A stretch of 64,000 nucleotides of DNA from an uncultured Gemmatimonadota bacterium (GTDB lineage Bacteria > Gemmatimonadota > Gemmatimonadetes > Gemmatimonadales > Gemmatimonadaceae). Location of the stretch: contig CADEFN010000006.1 in the NCBI GenBank assembly GCA_902826615.1, positions 124,001 through 188,000 of the forward strand, written 5' to 3'. The position numbers and the translations under genes were made by a program. The notes below the pieces were generated by a model. That model was not told the origin of the DNA, ran no database searches, and saw nothing but the letters and a program-made list of their open reading frames with translations. Below, piece after piece: positions 25,473 to 34,148 of the stretch (its first letter is position 1; every line of letters starts with the position of its first letter).

Positions 25473-26275
25473 GTGATGCCGGCCTCCGCGGCCGCGGCGC
25501 GCTGGGCCGCGCGACTGGCATCGGCTTCGCGGACCTGCTGATCCACCTCGGCCAGTTCGGCGTCGGTGAATACCGGCACTCCGGTCGCTCCGAGTTTCTG
25601 CAGCGATCGACGCAGACGTGCCAGGTTGGCGTCGCGAATATGCGGATCGCCGCCAGGCGAAAATTGCACCCGGTCGACATCGAGCACGGCGGCTACGAGC
25701 GCACCTGCAGGATCGCGGGTGATAAAGATGTTGCGCGCGTTGAGGTCCTGGTGCCAGGCCCCCGCATTGAGCAGTGAGGCGAGGAGCGTGGTCAGCGGGG
25801 GCAGGAGGGCCTTGCGCTCGGCATCGCCGCTGGCGGACGAGAGCGCGGTCACGAGGTCGCTCCCCTGGAGTTCGAGCGTGGCCACGTCCACACGGCGCAG
25901 AATGCGCGCAGCCCGGTAGGTGGCGAAGCCGGCCACGGGAGGTGTGGGCACTCCATAGGCCTGCAGAATGGCGGAGATGATCAGCTCCGAAGGCGCAGGT
26001 GTTGGCGGTATGTAGAGGTCCCGGAACAGGGGCGCGAAGAAACCGCCATGACGCGCATGACGGATGACCACGCGGGGGCCACCATCGGGGAGCGGAGCCG
26101 AGTACACCGGACCGCGGCCCGTGAACTCGCGGCGCTCCGGGTGGGCACCTGCCCACTCATACCAGGTGCCGTGCGCGAGCAAACCACGCAATGCAGCCGC
26201 ATACCGCTGATGTGCGACCGCGAATGTGGGCACCCCTTCGAGTTCTTCGTAGCCGCGCGGCAGACGTACGATCAC
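25469..26275 (-). CDS. LPS-core/Kdo-kinase-type protein
   Basis: 268-aa protein resembling 3-deoxy-D-manno-octulosonic acid kinase (KdkA) and other LPS-core kinases of the protein-kinase-like fold. The catalytic loop is seen as WHQDLNARNIF, followed by the metal-binding VLDVDRVQF in place of DFG. GTG 26275 overlaps the TGA of the cyclase gene (GTGA); its product would be translationally coupled with it. Pairing with a heptosyltransferase supports phosphorylation of Kdo or heptose in the inner core. Sequence identity of the sugar cannot be settled. Confidence 0.8.
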   Translation of the reverse strand: MIVRLPRGYEELEGVPTFAVAHQRYAAALRGLLAHGTWYEWAGAHPERREFTGRGPVYSAPLPDGGPRVVIRHARHGGFFAPLFRDLYIPPTPAPSELIISAILQAYGVPTPPVAGFATYRAARILRRVDVATLELQGSDLVTALSSASGDAERKALLPPLTTLLASLLNAGAWHQDLNARNIFITRDPAGALVAAVLDVDRVQFSPGGDPHIRDANLARLRRSLQKLGATGVPVFTDAELAEVDQQVREADASRAAQRAAAAEAGIT

Positions 26276-27867
26276 CGCACCGCCCGGAACACCGTGACGG
26301 GCTCCGCTTTGCCGCGAAGATTGAGCGGCGGTCGCGGGCTGATCTGGTGCGGGCGCGTGAGCGCCGCCTTTACCGGCTCGGACAGGAGGATCTCCCCCCC
26401 TTCGGCCCACGCACACAACCGGCTCGCGGTGTTCACGGTATCACCGATCACAGTATACTCGAGACGGCGCTCCGACCCGGTATAGCCGGCAAAGACGTCG
26501 CCGAAGTTGAGACCGATGCCGATCTGGATTTCCGGACGTCCGCGTGTGCGCCAGGCGACGTTCAGTTCGTCAACAGCGCGCAGCATGTCGCGGGCGGCGT
26601 CGAGGGCGCGGTCGGCATCATCTTCGCTGTGAAGTGGCGCACCCCACTGCGCCATGACCGCATCGCCGATGAACTTGTCCAGCGTGCCACCGTGCCGGAA
26701 CACACACTCGACCATCTCGGTGAAGAAGTCTGAGAGCAGACTCGCGGTGGCATCGGGGGCCATACTCGACGCCAGCTCGGTGAAGCCGCGGATATCGGCA
26801 AACAACACCGCCACTTGCCGGCGCTCCCCGCCAAGACCAAGCGCCTCCGGCATGGCCGCAATACGCTCGGCCATGTGTGGCGTGAAAAAGCGCTCGAAGT
26901 TTTCGCGCACCCGCGCCTCGTGCCGAATGCGTTCACCAAAGCGGATGTTGTCGAGCGCCACCGCGCCGATGCCGGCGAATGCCACCAGAAAGTCCAGGTC
27001 TTCGTCGGACACCCGTACGCCCGGTCTCGGACTATCGACATACAGCAGGCCAACCACACGTCCTTCCGACGCGATGAGTGGCGCACAACCTGCGCTGCGG
27101 ACCGTTGGAACTCCCCCACTTTCCAGCGAGGGGCCCTCGGCGTCGGAGACAATGGCCACCTTCTGCTCCACCACCGTCTGCACCAGCGCCGGGCTGATGG
27201 TGCGCGGGACGTCCGCCCCATCCCGCGTGCGCGAGATCCGCGGGACCAGTGTCCCGCCTTCGTCGAACAGGGAAATCGCCACCGACTCCACATCGAGGAG
27301 TCGAAAGGTGAAGTGCAGCATTCGTTCGAGCAGGGCATCCACCGACGCCGTGCGCGTGAGTGCCTTGGAGATCTCCACCAGCAGCATCAGCTTCTGCCGG
27401 TCGCGCTGATACTGGCTCAGGGCCGGGTCACGGGCATCGATGGCGGGCTGCACGCCGCTCGCCATCAGCGCGTTTTCCAGCGCCTGATCGGCATCGGGCA
27501 CCGGGATCTGCCGGATGATCGTGGTGCCGGCGCGGGCGGCGCGACGACGTAACTCGGCCGTCCGGTCGTCGATCAGGAACTCGGTATGCTGCTTGAGCTC
27601 GAACGACACTTTTCCGAACACCACGCGATCCCCAGCCGTTAGGCGGGCATCGGTCGCCCGGATCCCCTGAAACCATGTGCCATTACTCGAGCCCAGATCG
27701 CGCACCGTCACCGAATCTGCCGAGACGGCGAGTTCGGCGTGTTTGCGAGAGATGGTCGGATCGAGTACCGGGAGGTCACAGCTCAGCGCGCGGCCGAGGA
27801 CCAGGGTCAGGCCGGGGCGCAGCTCGAAGGTTAGGTTCCCGTCGGCGCTGACAAGGCGAAGCGTCAT
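26272..27867 (-). CDS. FHA-GAF-class III adenylyl/guanylyl cyclase
   Basis: 531-aa signalling protein with three domains: an N-terminal FHA phosphothreonine-binding domain (LVLGRALSCDLPV, ISRKHAEL, LGSSNGT; residues 1-95), a central GAF domain (about 165-320) and a C-terminal class III cyclase domain (VAVLFADIRGFTELAS, GDAVMAQWGAP, YTVIGDTVNTASRL; about 350-525). Both metal Asp residues are kept. No transmembrane segment, so it is cytosolic. Substrate (ATP or GTP) is uncertain. It is first in the operon, coupled to LPS-core genes by overlapping start/stop codons; only 30 bp separate it from the divergent outer-membrane gene. Confidence 0.92.
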   Translation of the reverse strand: MTLRLVSADGNLTFELRPGLTLVLGRALSCDLPVLDPTISRKHAELAVSADSVTVRDLGSSNGTWFQGIRATDARLTAGDRVVFGKVSFELKQHTEFLIDDRTAELRRRAARAGTTIIRQIPVPDADQALENALMASGVQPAIDARDPALSQYQRDRQKLMLLVEISKALTRTASVDALLERMLHFTFRLLDVESVAISLFDEGGTLVPRISRTRDGADVPRTISPALVQTVVEQKVAIVSDAEGPSLESGGVPTVRSAGCAPLIASEGRVVGLLYVDSPRPGVRVSDEDLDFLVAFAGIGAVALDNIRFGERIRHEARVRENFERFFTPHMAERIAAMPEALGLGGERRQVAVLFADIRGFTELASSMAPDATASLLSDFFTEMVECVFRHGGTLDKFIGDAVMAQWGAPLHSEDDADRALDAARDMLRAVDELNVAWRTRGRPEIQIGIGLNFGDVFAGYTGSERRLEYTVIGDTVNTASRLCAWAEGGEILLSEPVKAALTRPHQISPRPPLNLRGKAEPVTVFRAVR

Positions 27868-27897
27868 GATAGGGGGAATATGTTAGTTTTGCCCCTC

Positions 27898-29952
27898 ATG
27901 TGGCACCGCGTGGCCCATGTGGCCTGCACGCTCGCTCTTCTGGCGTTTCCCCTGAGCGCTCAGACCTGGAACGACGCTCGGTCGACCGAACTCGTGGCGC
28001 GCGCCACCACCCGTCGCGCCCAGCAACTGGCCGATTCCAGCCTCGCGGACTACCAGTCGTCGGCGCACGGCTACCTCACCTTCCTCGCCCAACTCGGCGA
28101 AGGCTTTCTCCTCCCGCCAAAGGTCGTCAAGGCGGACGAAATTGCGCTCGAGGTCTACTGGCGAGCGCCCGATTTCAGCAAGCAGTGGATTGTGGGACGA
28201 CGCGATACCCTCGTCCTGCCCACCGACATCCAGTATCACCGCGACCACCTCGGCATCATCCAGAACAACTTCCCGGACATCATTCGGCTGGGGGACGGCG
28301 ACGAGGTGAGGGATGTGCCCCACCCCCTCTCGGCCAGCGGTGCCGCTACCTACGACTTTGCCATCGGCGATTCGCTCCGGTTGCAGCTTCCCGGCCGCTT
28401 GATCGACGTGATCGAGGTGAAAATCCGGCCCAAAGACGACCAGGCCGCTGCCGCGGTGGGTTCGCTGTACATCTCGCGTGAAGATGCCCAGGTGGTGCGG
28501 ATGGCGTTCTCCTTCACCCGCACCGCGCTCAAGGACCCTCAGCTCGACGACGTCTCCATCATCCTCGAGAACTCCCTGATTGCCGAACGCTACTGGCTCC
28601 CACGTCGGCAGGAAATCGAGATCCGGCGGAGCGGCAGCTGGATGGATTTTCCGGTCAAGGGAATCATCCGTGGGCGGTGGGAGATCCGCGACTACCGGGT
28701 GAATGCCGGTGGGACCCAGGCGCTCACCCCGGGTCCGGAAATTGTCTACGCGCCGGCCCAGCGCCGCCTGACCCACAAGTGGCCCGCCACGTCCATCCTC
28801 GACTCGCTCCCGTCCGACGTCACCCTCGCCACCAACGACGACGTGCGCGCGGTGCAGGAAGAAGCGCGTCGCCTCGTGCGCGGTCAGGCGCTGGCCCGCT
28901 CGCGCAACACGCTCCCCTCGGTGCGAGGGTTCAGCGACGTGGTGCAGATGAACCGCGTGGAGGGGATGGCGGTGGGGGCCGGTCTGCGGCGGCGTCTGGG
29001 GCGTGGACTGGACATTCAGCTGCAGGGACGCTGGGGCACAGCAGACCGGGAGGCCAAGGGGGCCTTGTCGTTAGGTCTGGAGCGCGCGAGTGGGCTGACC
29101 CTTCGCCTCAAAGGGTATCGGGATTTCCGGGATGCCGGCGATGTGATGGAAACCTCGCGCGCACGGAACTCCATAGCCGCGCAGGAGTTCGGTTCGGACT
29201 ACACCCAGCCGTTCGGAGTGCAGGGTATCGCATTCTCCCTTCAGCGTCCCCTTGGCACGTCCGCACGCTGGTCGGCCGAGCTGAACGCTGAGGAGCAGTC
29301 TCCGCTGCGGGTGCACGCAGCCCCGGCGAGGGCTCGGTTTCTCCCCACACTGGCGGCCACCCCTGGTCGAAGCGGCCGAGTTGCCCTGAGGGCCGAACGT
29401 CCGCTCCTGCCGGTCGGACGCGGGTTCGCGCTCCAATGGCGTCTGGAGGGGCGGCTGACCCGCTTTTCCCCCGACTCTGCGACGACCCCCTGGACGACAA
29501 CTGGCCGCCTCTACGCGACCTCTGAAGTGGTACGCGGCGCGGGGCGTGGTTCGTTACGTGCCACTCTCTCCGGCGGGGTTCTGGGGGCGAGCAGGGGGGC
29601 CCCGGTGCAGGAACTACTGCTGGCAGGGGGGCCCATTTCGGCCCCCGGTTACGGCTTCCATCAGTTCAGCGGCACGAGACTGCTCTCGGGTCGTGCAGAG
29701 TGGAGGCATCCCATCCCCTTTGTCCCTGTGCCACTCGGCCGCTGGGGAAGGCTCCCCGCCACCGCCACCCTGGCTCCATTCGTCGGAGCGGTTGCCATCG
29801 GGGGACGACCGGGAGAAGGGCTCTACCCCTATGCCGGCGTGGGGGCGATCACCTTCCTCGACCTGGTCAGGTTTGACGTGGCGAAGGGGCTCAAGGACGG
29901 CCGATGGCGCTTTGCCGTGGACGTTTCACGTGATTTTTGGCCTATCCTCTGA
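27898..29952 (+). CDS. Large outer-membrane protein, surface-antigen (D15)-like C-terminus
   Basis: 684-aa exported protein with a signal peptide (MWHRVAHVACTLALLAFPLSAQ). The N-terminal 330 residues are soluble and resemble a DUF5686-like region; the rest alternates short amphipathic beta-strands typical of a barrel and ends in FAVDVSRDFWPIL, with a near-terminal aromatic as in outer-membrane proteins. An upstream in-frame start at 27880 would leave only 12 bp to the divergent cyclase. Function unknown; it may be a Gemmatimonadota-specific envelope protein. Confidence 0.75.
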   Translation: MWHRVAHVACTLALLAFPLSAQTWNDARSTELVARATTRRAQQLADSSLADYQSSAHGYLTFLAQLGEGFLLPPKVVKADEIALEVYWRAPDFSKQWIVGRRDTLVLPTDIQYHRDHLGIIQNNFPDIIRLGDGDEVRDVPHPLSASGAATYDFAIGDSLRLQLPGRLIDVIEVKIRPKDDQAAAAVGSLYISREDAQVVRMAFSFTRTALKDPQLDDVSIILENSLIAERYWLPRRQEIEIRRSGSWMDFPVKGIIRGRWEIRDYRVNAGGTQALTPGPEIVYAPAQRRLTHKWPATSILDSLPSDVTLATNDDVRAVQEEARRLVRGQALARSRNTLPSVRGFSDVVQMNRVEGMAVGAGLRRRLGRGLDIQLQGRWGTADREAKGALSLGLERASGLTLRLKGYRDFRDAGDVMETSRARNSIAAQEFGSDYTQPFGVQGIAFSLQRPLGTSARWSAELNAEEQSPLRVHAAPARARFLPTLAATPGRSGRVALRAERPLLPVGRGFALQWRLEGRLTRFSPDSATTPWTTTGRLYATSEVVRGAGRGSLRATLSGGVLGASRGAPVQELLLAGGPISAPGYGFHQFSGTRLLSGRAEWRHPIPFVPVPLGRWGRLPATATLAPFVGAVAIGGRPGEGLYPYAGVGAITFLDLVRFDVAKGLKDGRWRFAVDVSRDFWPIL

Positions 29953-30047
29953 AAAATTGATACTCCGCTCAGCGGAGATTTGGCCGATACTCAGGGGGTA
30001 AGCTGCGCCAGTCGGTGCGCGCACTTCACGCCGTCCTGTCGAGTGTC

Positions 30048-32315
30048 ATGTCAGTCCGTTCACATCGAGATGAGTGGTTGTGGTCCACGCTGGAGCGCCT
30101 GCTCCAGGGTGAGGATCTCGACGCCCTGAGGGACGCGGAGGTCGGATTCTGGGAGGGGGCAGTGTCGCGCGGCCTCACCACCGACGACGCGATTGTTTCG
30201 GCGTTGTCTGCCCGCTTCCGTATGCCGATCGCCGACCTGAGCGAGGCAACGCTGGCGGCGAAAAATGCGGTGTCCGAAGCCCTCGCCCGGAAGTACCACG
30301 TGGCCCCACTCAGAGTCACCGACACGGTGCTCGAGATTGCCACGGCTAACCCCAACGATCTCGACTGCGAACGTGCGCTCGGATTTGCCACCGGGAAATC
30401 GGTGCGCATGTTGCTCGCGTCGCCTTCGGCCATCGCCGAACGTCTGGACGACTGTTATCGCCCGGAACAGGTCCTGGAGCGTCTGATGGACGCGACGGAT
30501 GAGGCCGAAGTGCAGATGCTCACCGACAACGAGGGCAGCACTGCCGACTTCGATCTTGGCGCCGACAAGGCGTCGGCGCGACCGATCATCAAGCTGGTGG
30601 ACCACATCATCTCCGAAGGCATCAGCCTGCGGGCGAGTGATATCCACCTTGAAGTGCAGGAAGGGGCGGTGCAGGTCACCTACCGCATCGATGGGGTGTT
30701 GCGCCCAAACACCACGCTGCCGCGCGCGGTGGGTACACCACTCGTGTCGCGCATCAAGATCATGTCGGGGCTCGACATTGCCGACCGGCTCCGCCCCCAG
30801 GACGGCCGCGCGCGTGTGTCGATCAATGGCCGGCGCATCGATCTGCGCGTGTCGACCCTTCCCGCGTCGACGGGCGAGAAGGTGGTCATTCGTATTCTCG
30901 ATACCACCGCCAGTGTCCTGCAGCTCGACACGTTAGGCGTGCAGGCCGAAGACCTCGAGCGCCTGACACAGCTGATCAACCTGCGCGAGGGCATCATCCT
31001 CGTGACCGGGCCCACCGGCTCGGGAAAAACGACCACGCTGTACGCGGCGCTCAAGACCATTCAGCAGCGCGGCGTCAACATCGTGACGGTCGAAGATCCC
31101 GTGGAGTACAAGCTCAACGGGATCGTGCAGGTGCAGGTGAACGAAAAGGCCGGGCTCACCTTTGCCACCGCCCTGCGCTCCATCCTGCGTCAGGACCCGG
31201 ACGTGGTCCTGGTCGGTGAGGTGCGCGATCGCGAAACCGCGGGCATCGCCATTCAGGCGTCGCTCACAGGCCACCTGGTGCTCTCCACGCTGCACACCAT
31301 CGATGCCGCGAGTTCGGTGGCTCGACTCCTCGATATCGGCATCGAGAGTTACAAAATCGGTGCGGCCCTCAAGGGCATTGTGGCACAGCGTCTGGTGCGG
31401 CGGCTCTGTGCCTCCTGCAAGCAGGTAACCGATACGCCGATCTCGCCGCGGATGCATCGCTGGATTCCGCGCGACAGCCCGCTCTTCAAGCCGGTGGGTT
31501 GCGACGACTGCGCGGGCACGGGGTACCTCGGTCGCCTCGCCCTCATGGAAGTGCTGGTGACCACGCCCGAGGTGGAGCGCCGAATTTCCGCCGGTGAATC
31601 TGCCGAACGCATTGCCGAAGCCGCTCGACTGGGTGGCATGCGTTCGTTGTGGGCGGCTGGCATCGACCATGTGATCAGCGGGCTGACTGATCTCGACGAA
31701 TTGTTGCGCGTCGTGGAAGTGCCCGTGCTGCGTGAGGAAACACCACAAGTATCCACGCGCCGGTCCGCGCTGACTCCGGCCCCCAACCCCGCGGTGCGGT
31801 CCGGGATGGGGTCGGGTCGTCATAATGTCATCGGTGAGAGCCGTCCATCGGCGCCCAGGTCCAACGCCAGCTTTGCGGGCGGCGCTTTTGAACTGGTCGA
31901 GGATCTCATTCCGGTTGGCGGCTCGGCGCTCCCGAAGATCCTGCTCGTCGAGGACGAGGCCCCGCTGCGCGCCGTGCTCCGGGAGCTGCTGGAACGCGAA
32001 GGTTTCGTGGTGACAGAAGCTGCCGATGGCATCTCGGCGATGGAGGAAGTTGATCATGCACAGCCTGACGCGGTGATTCTCGACCTCAACATCCCGCGGC
32101 TCGACGGGTTTGGTGTCCTCACCCGTCTGCGCGCACGCATGCAAACCTCGCGGCTGCCGGTCATCGTGCTCACGGCAGTTGGTGACGAGGATAACGAGGT
32201 GCGCGCGTTCGAATGTGGCGCCAACGACTTCCTGGCCAAGCCCTTCCGCGCCCGCGCCCTGGCCGCCCGACTGAAGGCCATTCTCAAGCGAGAACTGGAG
32301 CTGGTGAGAAGGTAG
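30048..32315 (+). CDS. GspE/PilB-type secretion ATPase with C-terminal receiver domain
   Basis: 755-aa fusion. Residues 1-150 match the MshEN/T2SSE N-domain; the ATPase core follows with Walker A GPTGSGKTTTL (around base 31012), Asp box, Walker B DPDVVLVGEVRD and a four-Cys zinc element (CASC...CDDC). After a Pro/Ser-rich linker (about 31,750-31,900) comes a full CheY receiver: ILLVEDEAPLRAVL, AVILDLNIPRLDGFG with the phospho-Asp, and DFLAKPF. Such ATPases power type IV pilus or type II secretion assembly. GTG 30015 is an alternative start. No other pilus gene is nearby. Confidence 0.9.
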   Translation: MSVRSHRDEWLWSTLERLLQGEDLDALRDAEVGFWEGAVSRGLTTDDAIVSALSARFRMPIADLSEATLAAKNAVSEALARKYHVAPLRVTDTVLEIATANPNDLDCERALGFATGKSVRMLLASPSAIAERLDDCYRPEQVLERLMDATDEAEVQMLTDNEGSTADFDLGADKASARPIIKLVDHIISEGISLRASDIHLEVQEGAVQVTYRIDGVLRPNTTLPRAVGTPLVSRIKIMSGLDIADRLRPQDGRARVSINGRRIDLRVSTLPASTGEKVVIRILDTTASVLQLDTLGVQAEDLERLTQLINLREGIILVTGPTGSGKTTTLYAALKTIQQRGVNIVTVEDPVEYKLNGIVQVQVNEKAGLTFATALRSILRQDPDVVLVGEVRDRETAGIAIQASLTGHLVLSTLHTIDAASSVARLLDIGIESYKIGAALKGIVAQRLVRRLCASCKQVTDTPISPRMHRWIPRDSPLFKPVGCDDCAGTGYLGRLALMEVLVTTPEVERRISAGESAERIAEAARLGGMRSLWAAGIDHVISGLTDLDELLRVVEVPVLREETPQVSTRRSALTPAPNPAVRSGMGSGRHNVIGESRPSAPRSNASFAGGAFELVEDLIPVGGSALPKILLVEDEAPLRAVLRELLEREGFVVTEAADGISAMEEVDHAQPDAVILDLNIPRLDGFGVLTRLRARMQTSRLPVIVLTAVGDEDNEVRAFECGANDFLAKPFRARALAARLKAILKRELELVRR

Positions 32316-32382
32316 GCGGTATGCATCGGGACGACGCGCACAGGTCGCTAGACTTGAGCGTCGCCCCTGAACTGCCCTCCAC

Positions 32383-32844
32383 GTGACCACACTCGAAGTA
32401 GGCGTCGTCGACGTCTTTGTCATTGATCCTTCGCGCGACTTTCGCGTGCTCCTCATGCGTCGCGCCCCCGGCGTCCGGTGCACGGGCGCCTGGGAGGCGG
32501 TCCATGGCCGCATCGAAGCCGGGGAACGCCCCGAGGATGCCGCACTGCGAGAGGTCTTCGAGGAGACGGGCCTGACGGTGACACGACTCTACAGCCTCAC
32601 GTGCAACCCCTTTTATCTGCACCGCCTTGGTACAGTGCAGGTGGCCGTCGTCTTCGCAGCGTTTGTCGACTCCACCTTGCCAGTGCAACAGAGTGAGGAG
32701 CACGACCAGGTGGAGTGGCTCTCACTCGACGACGCGGTCGAGCGGGCCGCGTGGCCCCGGACACGTCAGGGACTGCGTGACGCGCACCACCTGCTGAAAA
32801 GCGGGGACGCCGGGCCCGTTGATGACGTGTTGCGGGTGCGGTGA
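32383..32844 (+). CDS. Nudix hydrolase
   Basis: 153-aa Nudix hydrolase with a complete box in GRIEAGERPEDAALREVF plus EETGL (G-x5-E-x7-REVxEExG). GTG 32383 is the start. The substrate is a nucleoside-diphosphate-linked compound, unassigned. It stands alone between the secretion ATPase and a convergent lipoprotein. Confidence 0.9.
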   Translation: MTTLEVGVVDVFVIDPSRDFRVLLMRRAPGVRCTGAWEAVHGRIEAGERPEDAALREVFEETGLTVTRLYSLTCNPFYLHRLGTVQVAVVFAAFVDSTLPVQQSEEHDQVEWLSLDDAVERAAWPRTRQGLRDAHHLLKSGDAGPVDDVLRVR

Positions 32845-32892
32845 TTTGCGCGACACAGAAGTCGCCTGTCGCTCCCGCCCTCTGTCGCGTCT

Positions 32893-33513
32893 CTATCCCT
32901 TCGACCGCGACCGCACCAGCGCGCGCTCGCGTTCGATGCGCACCAGGATCGACGACCAGCTGCTCGAGCGGCCCGTCTCGTAGGCCAGTACCAGGGGCTG
33001 ATTCACGTCGAGCTGTCCGTCAAAGACATACAGCGCATTCTGCACCTCACGTTGCCGCACACGCTGCAACCCGAAGCCCGGTGAGAGTGCAATCACGTCC
33101 ACCGGCCGAAAGTCACGCCCGACGTTGGTCACGATCAGCTCCATGGGGCTGTAGCGTGCCTCGCCGAGTTCCACACCGAAGAACGACACATACCAGACGC
33201 TGAGCCGCGTGAAGGCACTGCGCCGCCGGATTTCGTCGAGCCGTGTACGCTGACTCGACAGGAGGTCTGAGAGGGCGCGGTACGAATCGGGAGACAACAC
33301 ACGGATCACCGACTCGTCCAGCGGAATGGCGCGGACCTGCAGCCCGAATTGCTGAATGCGGATCGCGATGTCGTCCTGCTTGAGGGTGCCGAAGCCGACG
33401 GGGACGACCGCCACCGTATCCGCCGTGTTCGTCCGGGCGGGTGCGGCGGCCTGGGTCGACGGGGCGGCCGGCGCGCATGCGGCCAGTACCAGCAGTGCGA
33501 CGAGGCGCTTCAC
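32893..33513 (-). CDS. Lipoprotein of unknown function
   Basis: 206-aa putative lipoprotein; GTG 33513 begins VKRLVALLVLAAC with a lipobox (LAAC). The GTG overlaps the engB stop (GTGA), so it is the last gene of the tig-clpP-clpX-lon-engB run. The mature part has an Ala/Pro/Thr linker, then a mixed alpha/beta region with no family that I recognise. Its location at the end of a protease operon hints at envelope quality control, but this is only guilt by association. Confidence 0.7.
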   Translation of the reverse strand: MKRLVALLVLAACAPAAPSTQAAAPARTNTADTVAVVPVGFGTLKQDDIAIRIQQFGLQVRAIPLDESVIRVLSPDSYRALSDLLSSQRTRLDEIRRRSAFTRLSVWYVSFFGVELGEARYSPMELIVTNVGRDFRPVDVIALSPGFGLQRVRQREVQNALYVFDGQLDVNQPLVLAYETGRSSSWSSILVRIERERALVRSRSKG

Positions 33514-34148
33514 AACGGGGTCTCCGCTGCGCGCCATGCCGGTTCCTGAATCAGCTGCATCAATGCCTCGGCGATCTCGTCACGTCCCTCACCGGTATGG
33601 GCACTGCACGGCACGGCCTGCGACGGGTCAATTCCGGTGGTCAGCACGATCTGCTTGATCGATTCGGCGCGTTCTGTCTTTGAGAGTTTGTCGACCTTGG
33701 TGATGGCCACCAGGGTCGGGATCTCCAGCTCCGACAGGTAATCGAGCATGCCGAGGTCGTCGTCGGTGGGCTCGCGCCGCGCATCGAGGAGCACCACCAC
33801 CCCCCGCAGTTGCTGGGTGTTGCGCAGGTACGCGTCGATGAGCCCCTGCCAGGCATGCCGTTTGGTCTTGGCGACCCTGGCGTAGCCGTACCCGGGCAAA
33901 TCGACGATCACGAACTCCTTGTTGACCTCGAAGAAGTTCACTTCCTGCGTCCGCCCCGGCGTGCGGCTCACACGCGCGAACGCCTTCCGTCGCACAATGA
34001 CATTGAGCAACGACGACTTTCCCACGTTGGAGCGCCCGATGAACGCCACCTCGGGAAAGGTCTGATCGGGACGCCAGCCACCACCAACCGCCATCCCGCC
34101 AAGGAAGGCGAGGTGGCGGATGACGAGAGGATCCTTGTCGGCGGTCAT
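33510..34148 (-). CDS. engB: Ribosome biogenesis GTPase EngB/YihA
   Basis: 212-aa EngB/YihA GTPase needed for 50S assembly. Full motif set: G1 GRSNVGKSS, G2 TPGRTQ, G3 DLPGYGYA, G4 TKVDKL, G5 near CSAHTGEG. ATG 34148 overlaps the lon TGA (ATGA); a much longer upstream frame is an overlap of lon and not coding. Confidence 0.95.
   Translation of the reverse strand: MTADKDPLVIRHLAFLGGMAVGGGWRPDQTFPEVAFIGRSNVGKSSLLNVIVRRKAFARVSRTPGRTQEVNFFEVNKEFVIVDLPGYGYARVAKTKRHAWQGLIDAYLRNTQQLRGVVVLLDARREPTDDDLGMLDYLSELEIPTLVAITKVDKLSKTERAESIKQIVLTTGIDPSQAVPCSAHTGEGRDEIAEALMQLIQEPAWRAAETPL

Noticed and set aside
30015-30047. Longer GTG start of the secretion ATPase
   Set aside because: The 11 added residues are not part of the N-domain and no ribosome-binding site is visible, so ATG 30048 is preferred; not excluded.
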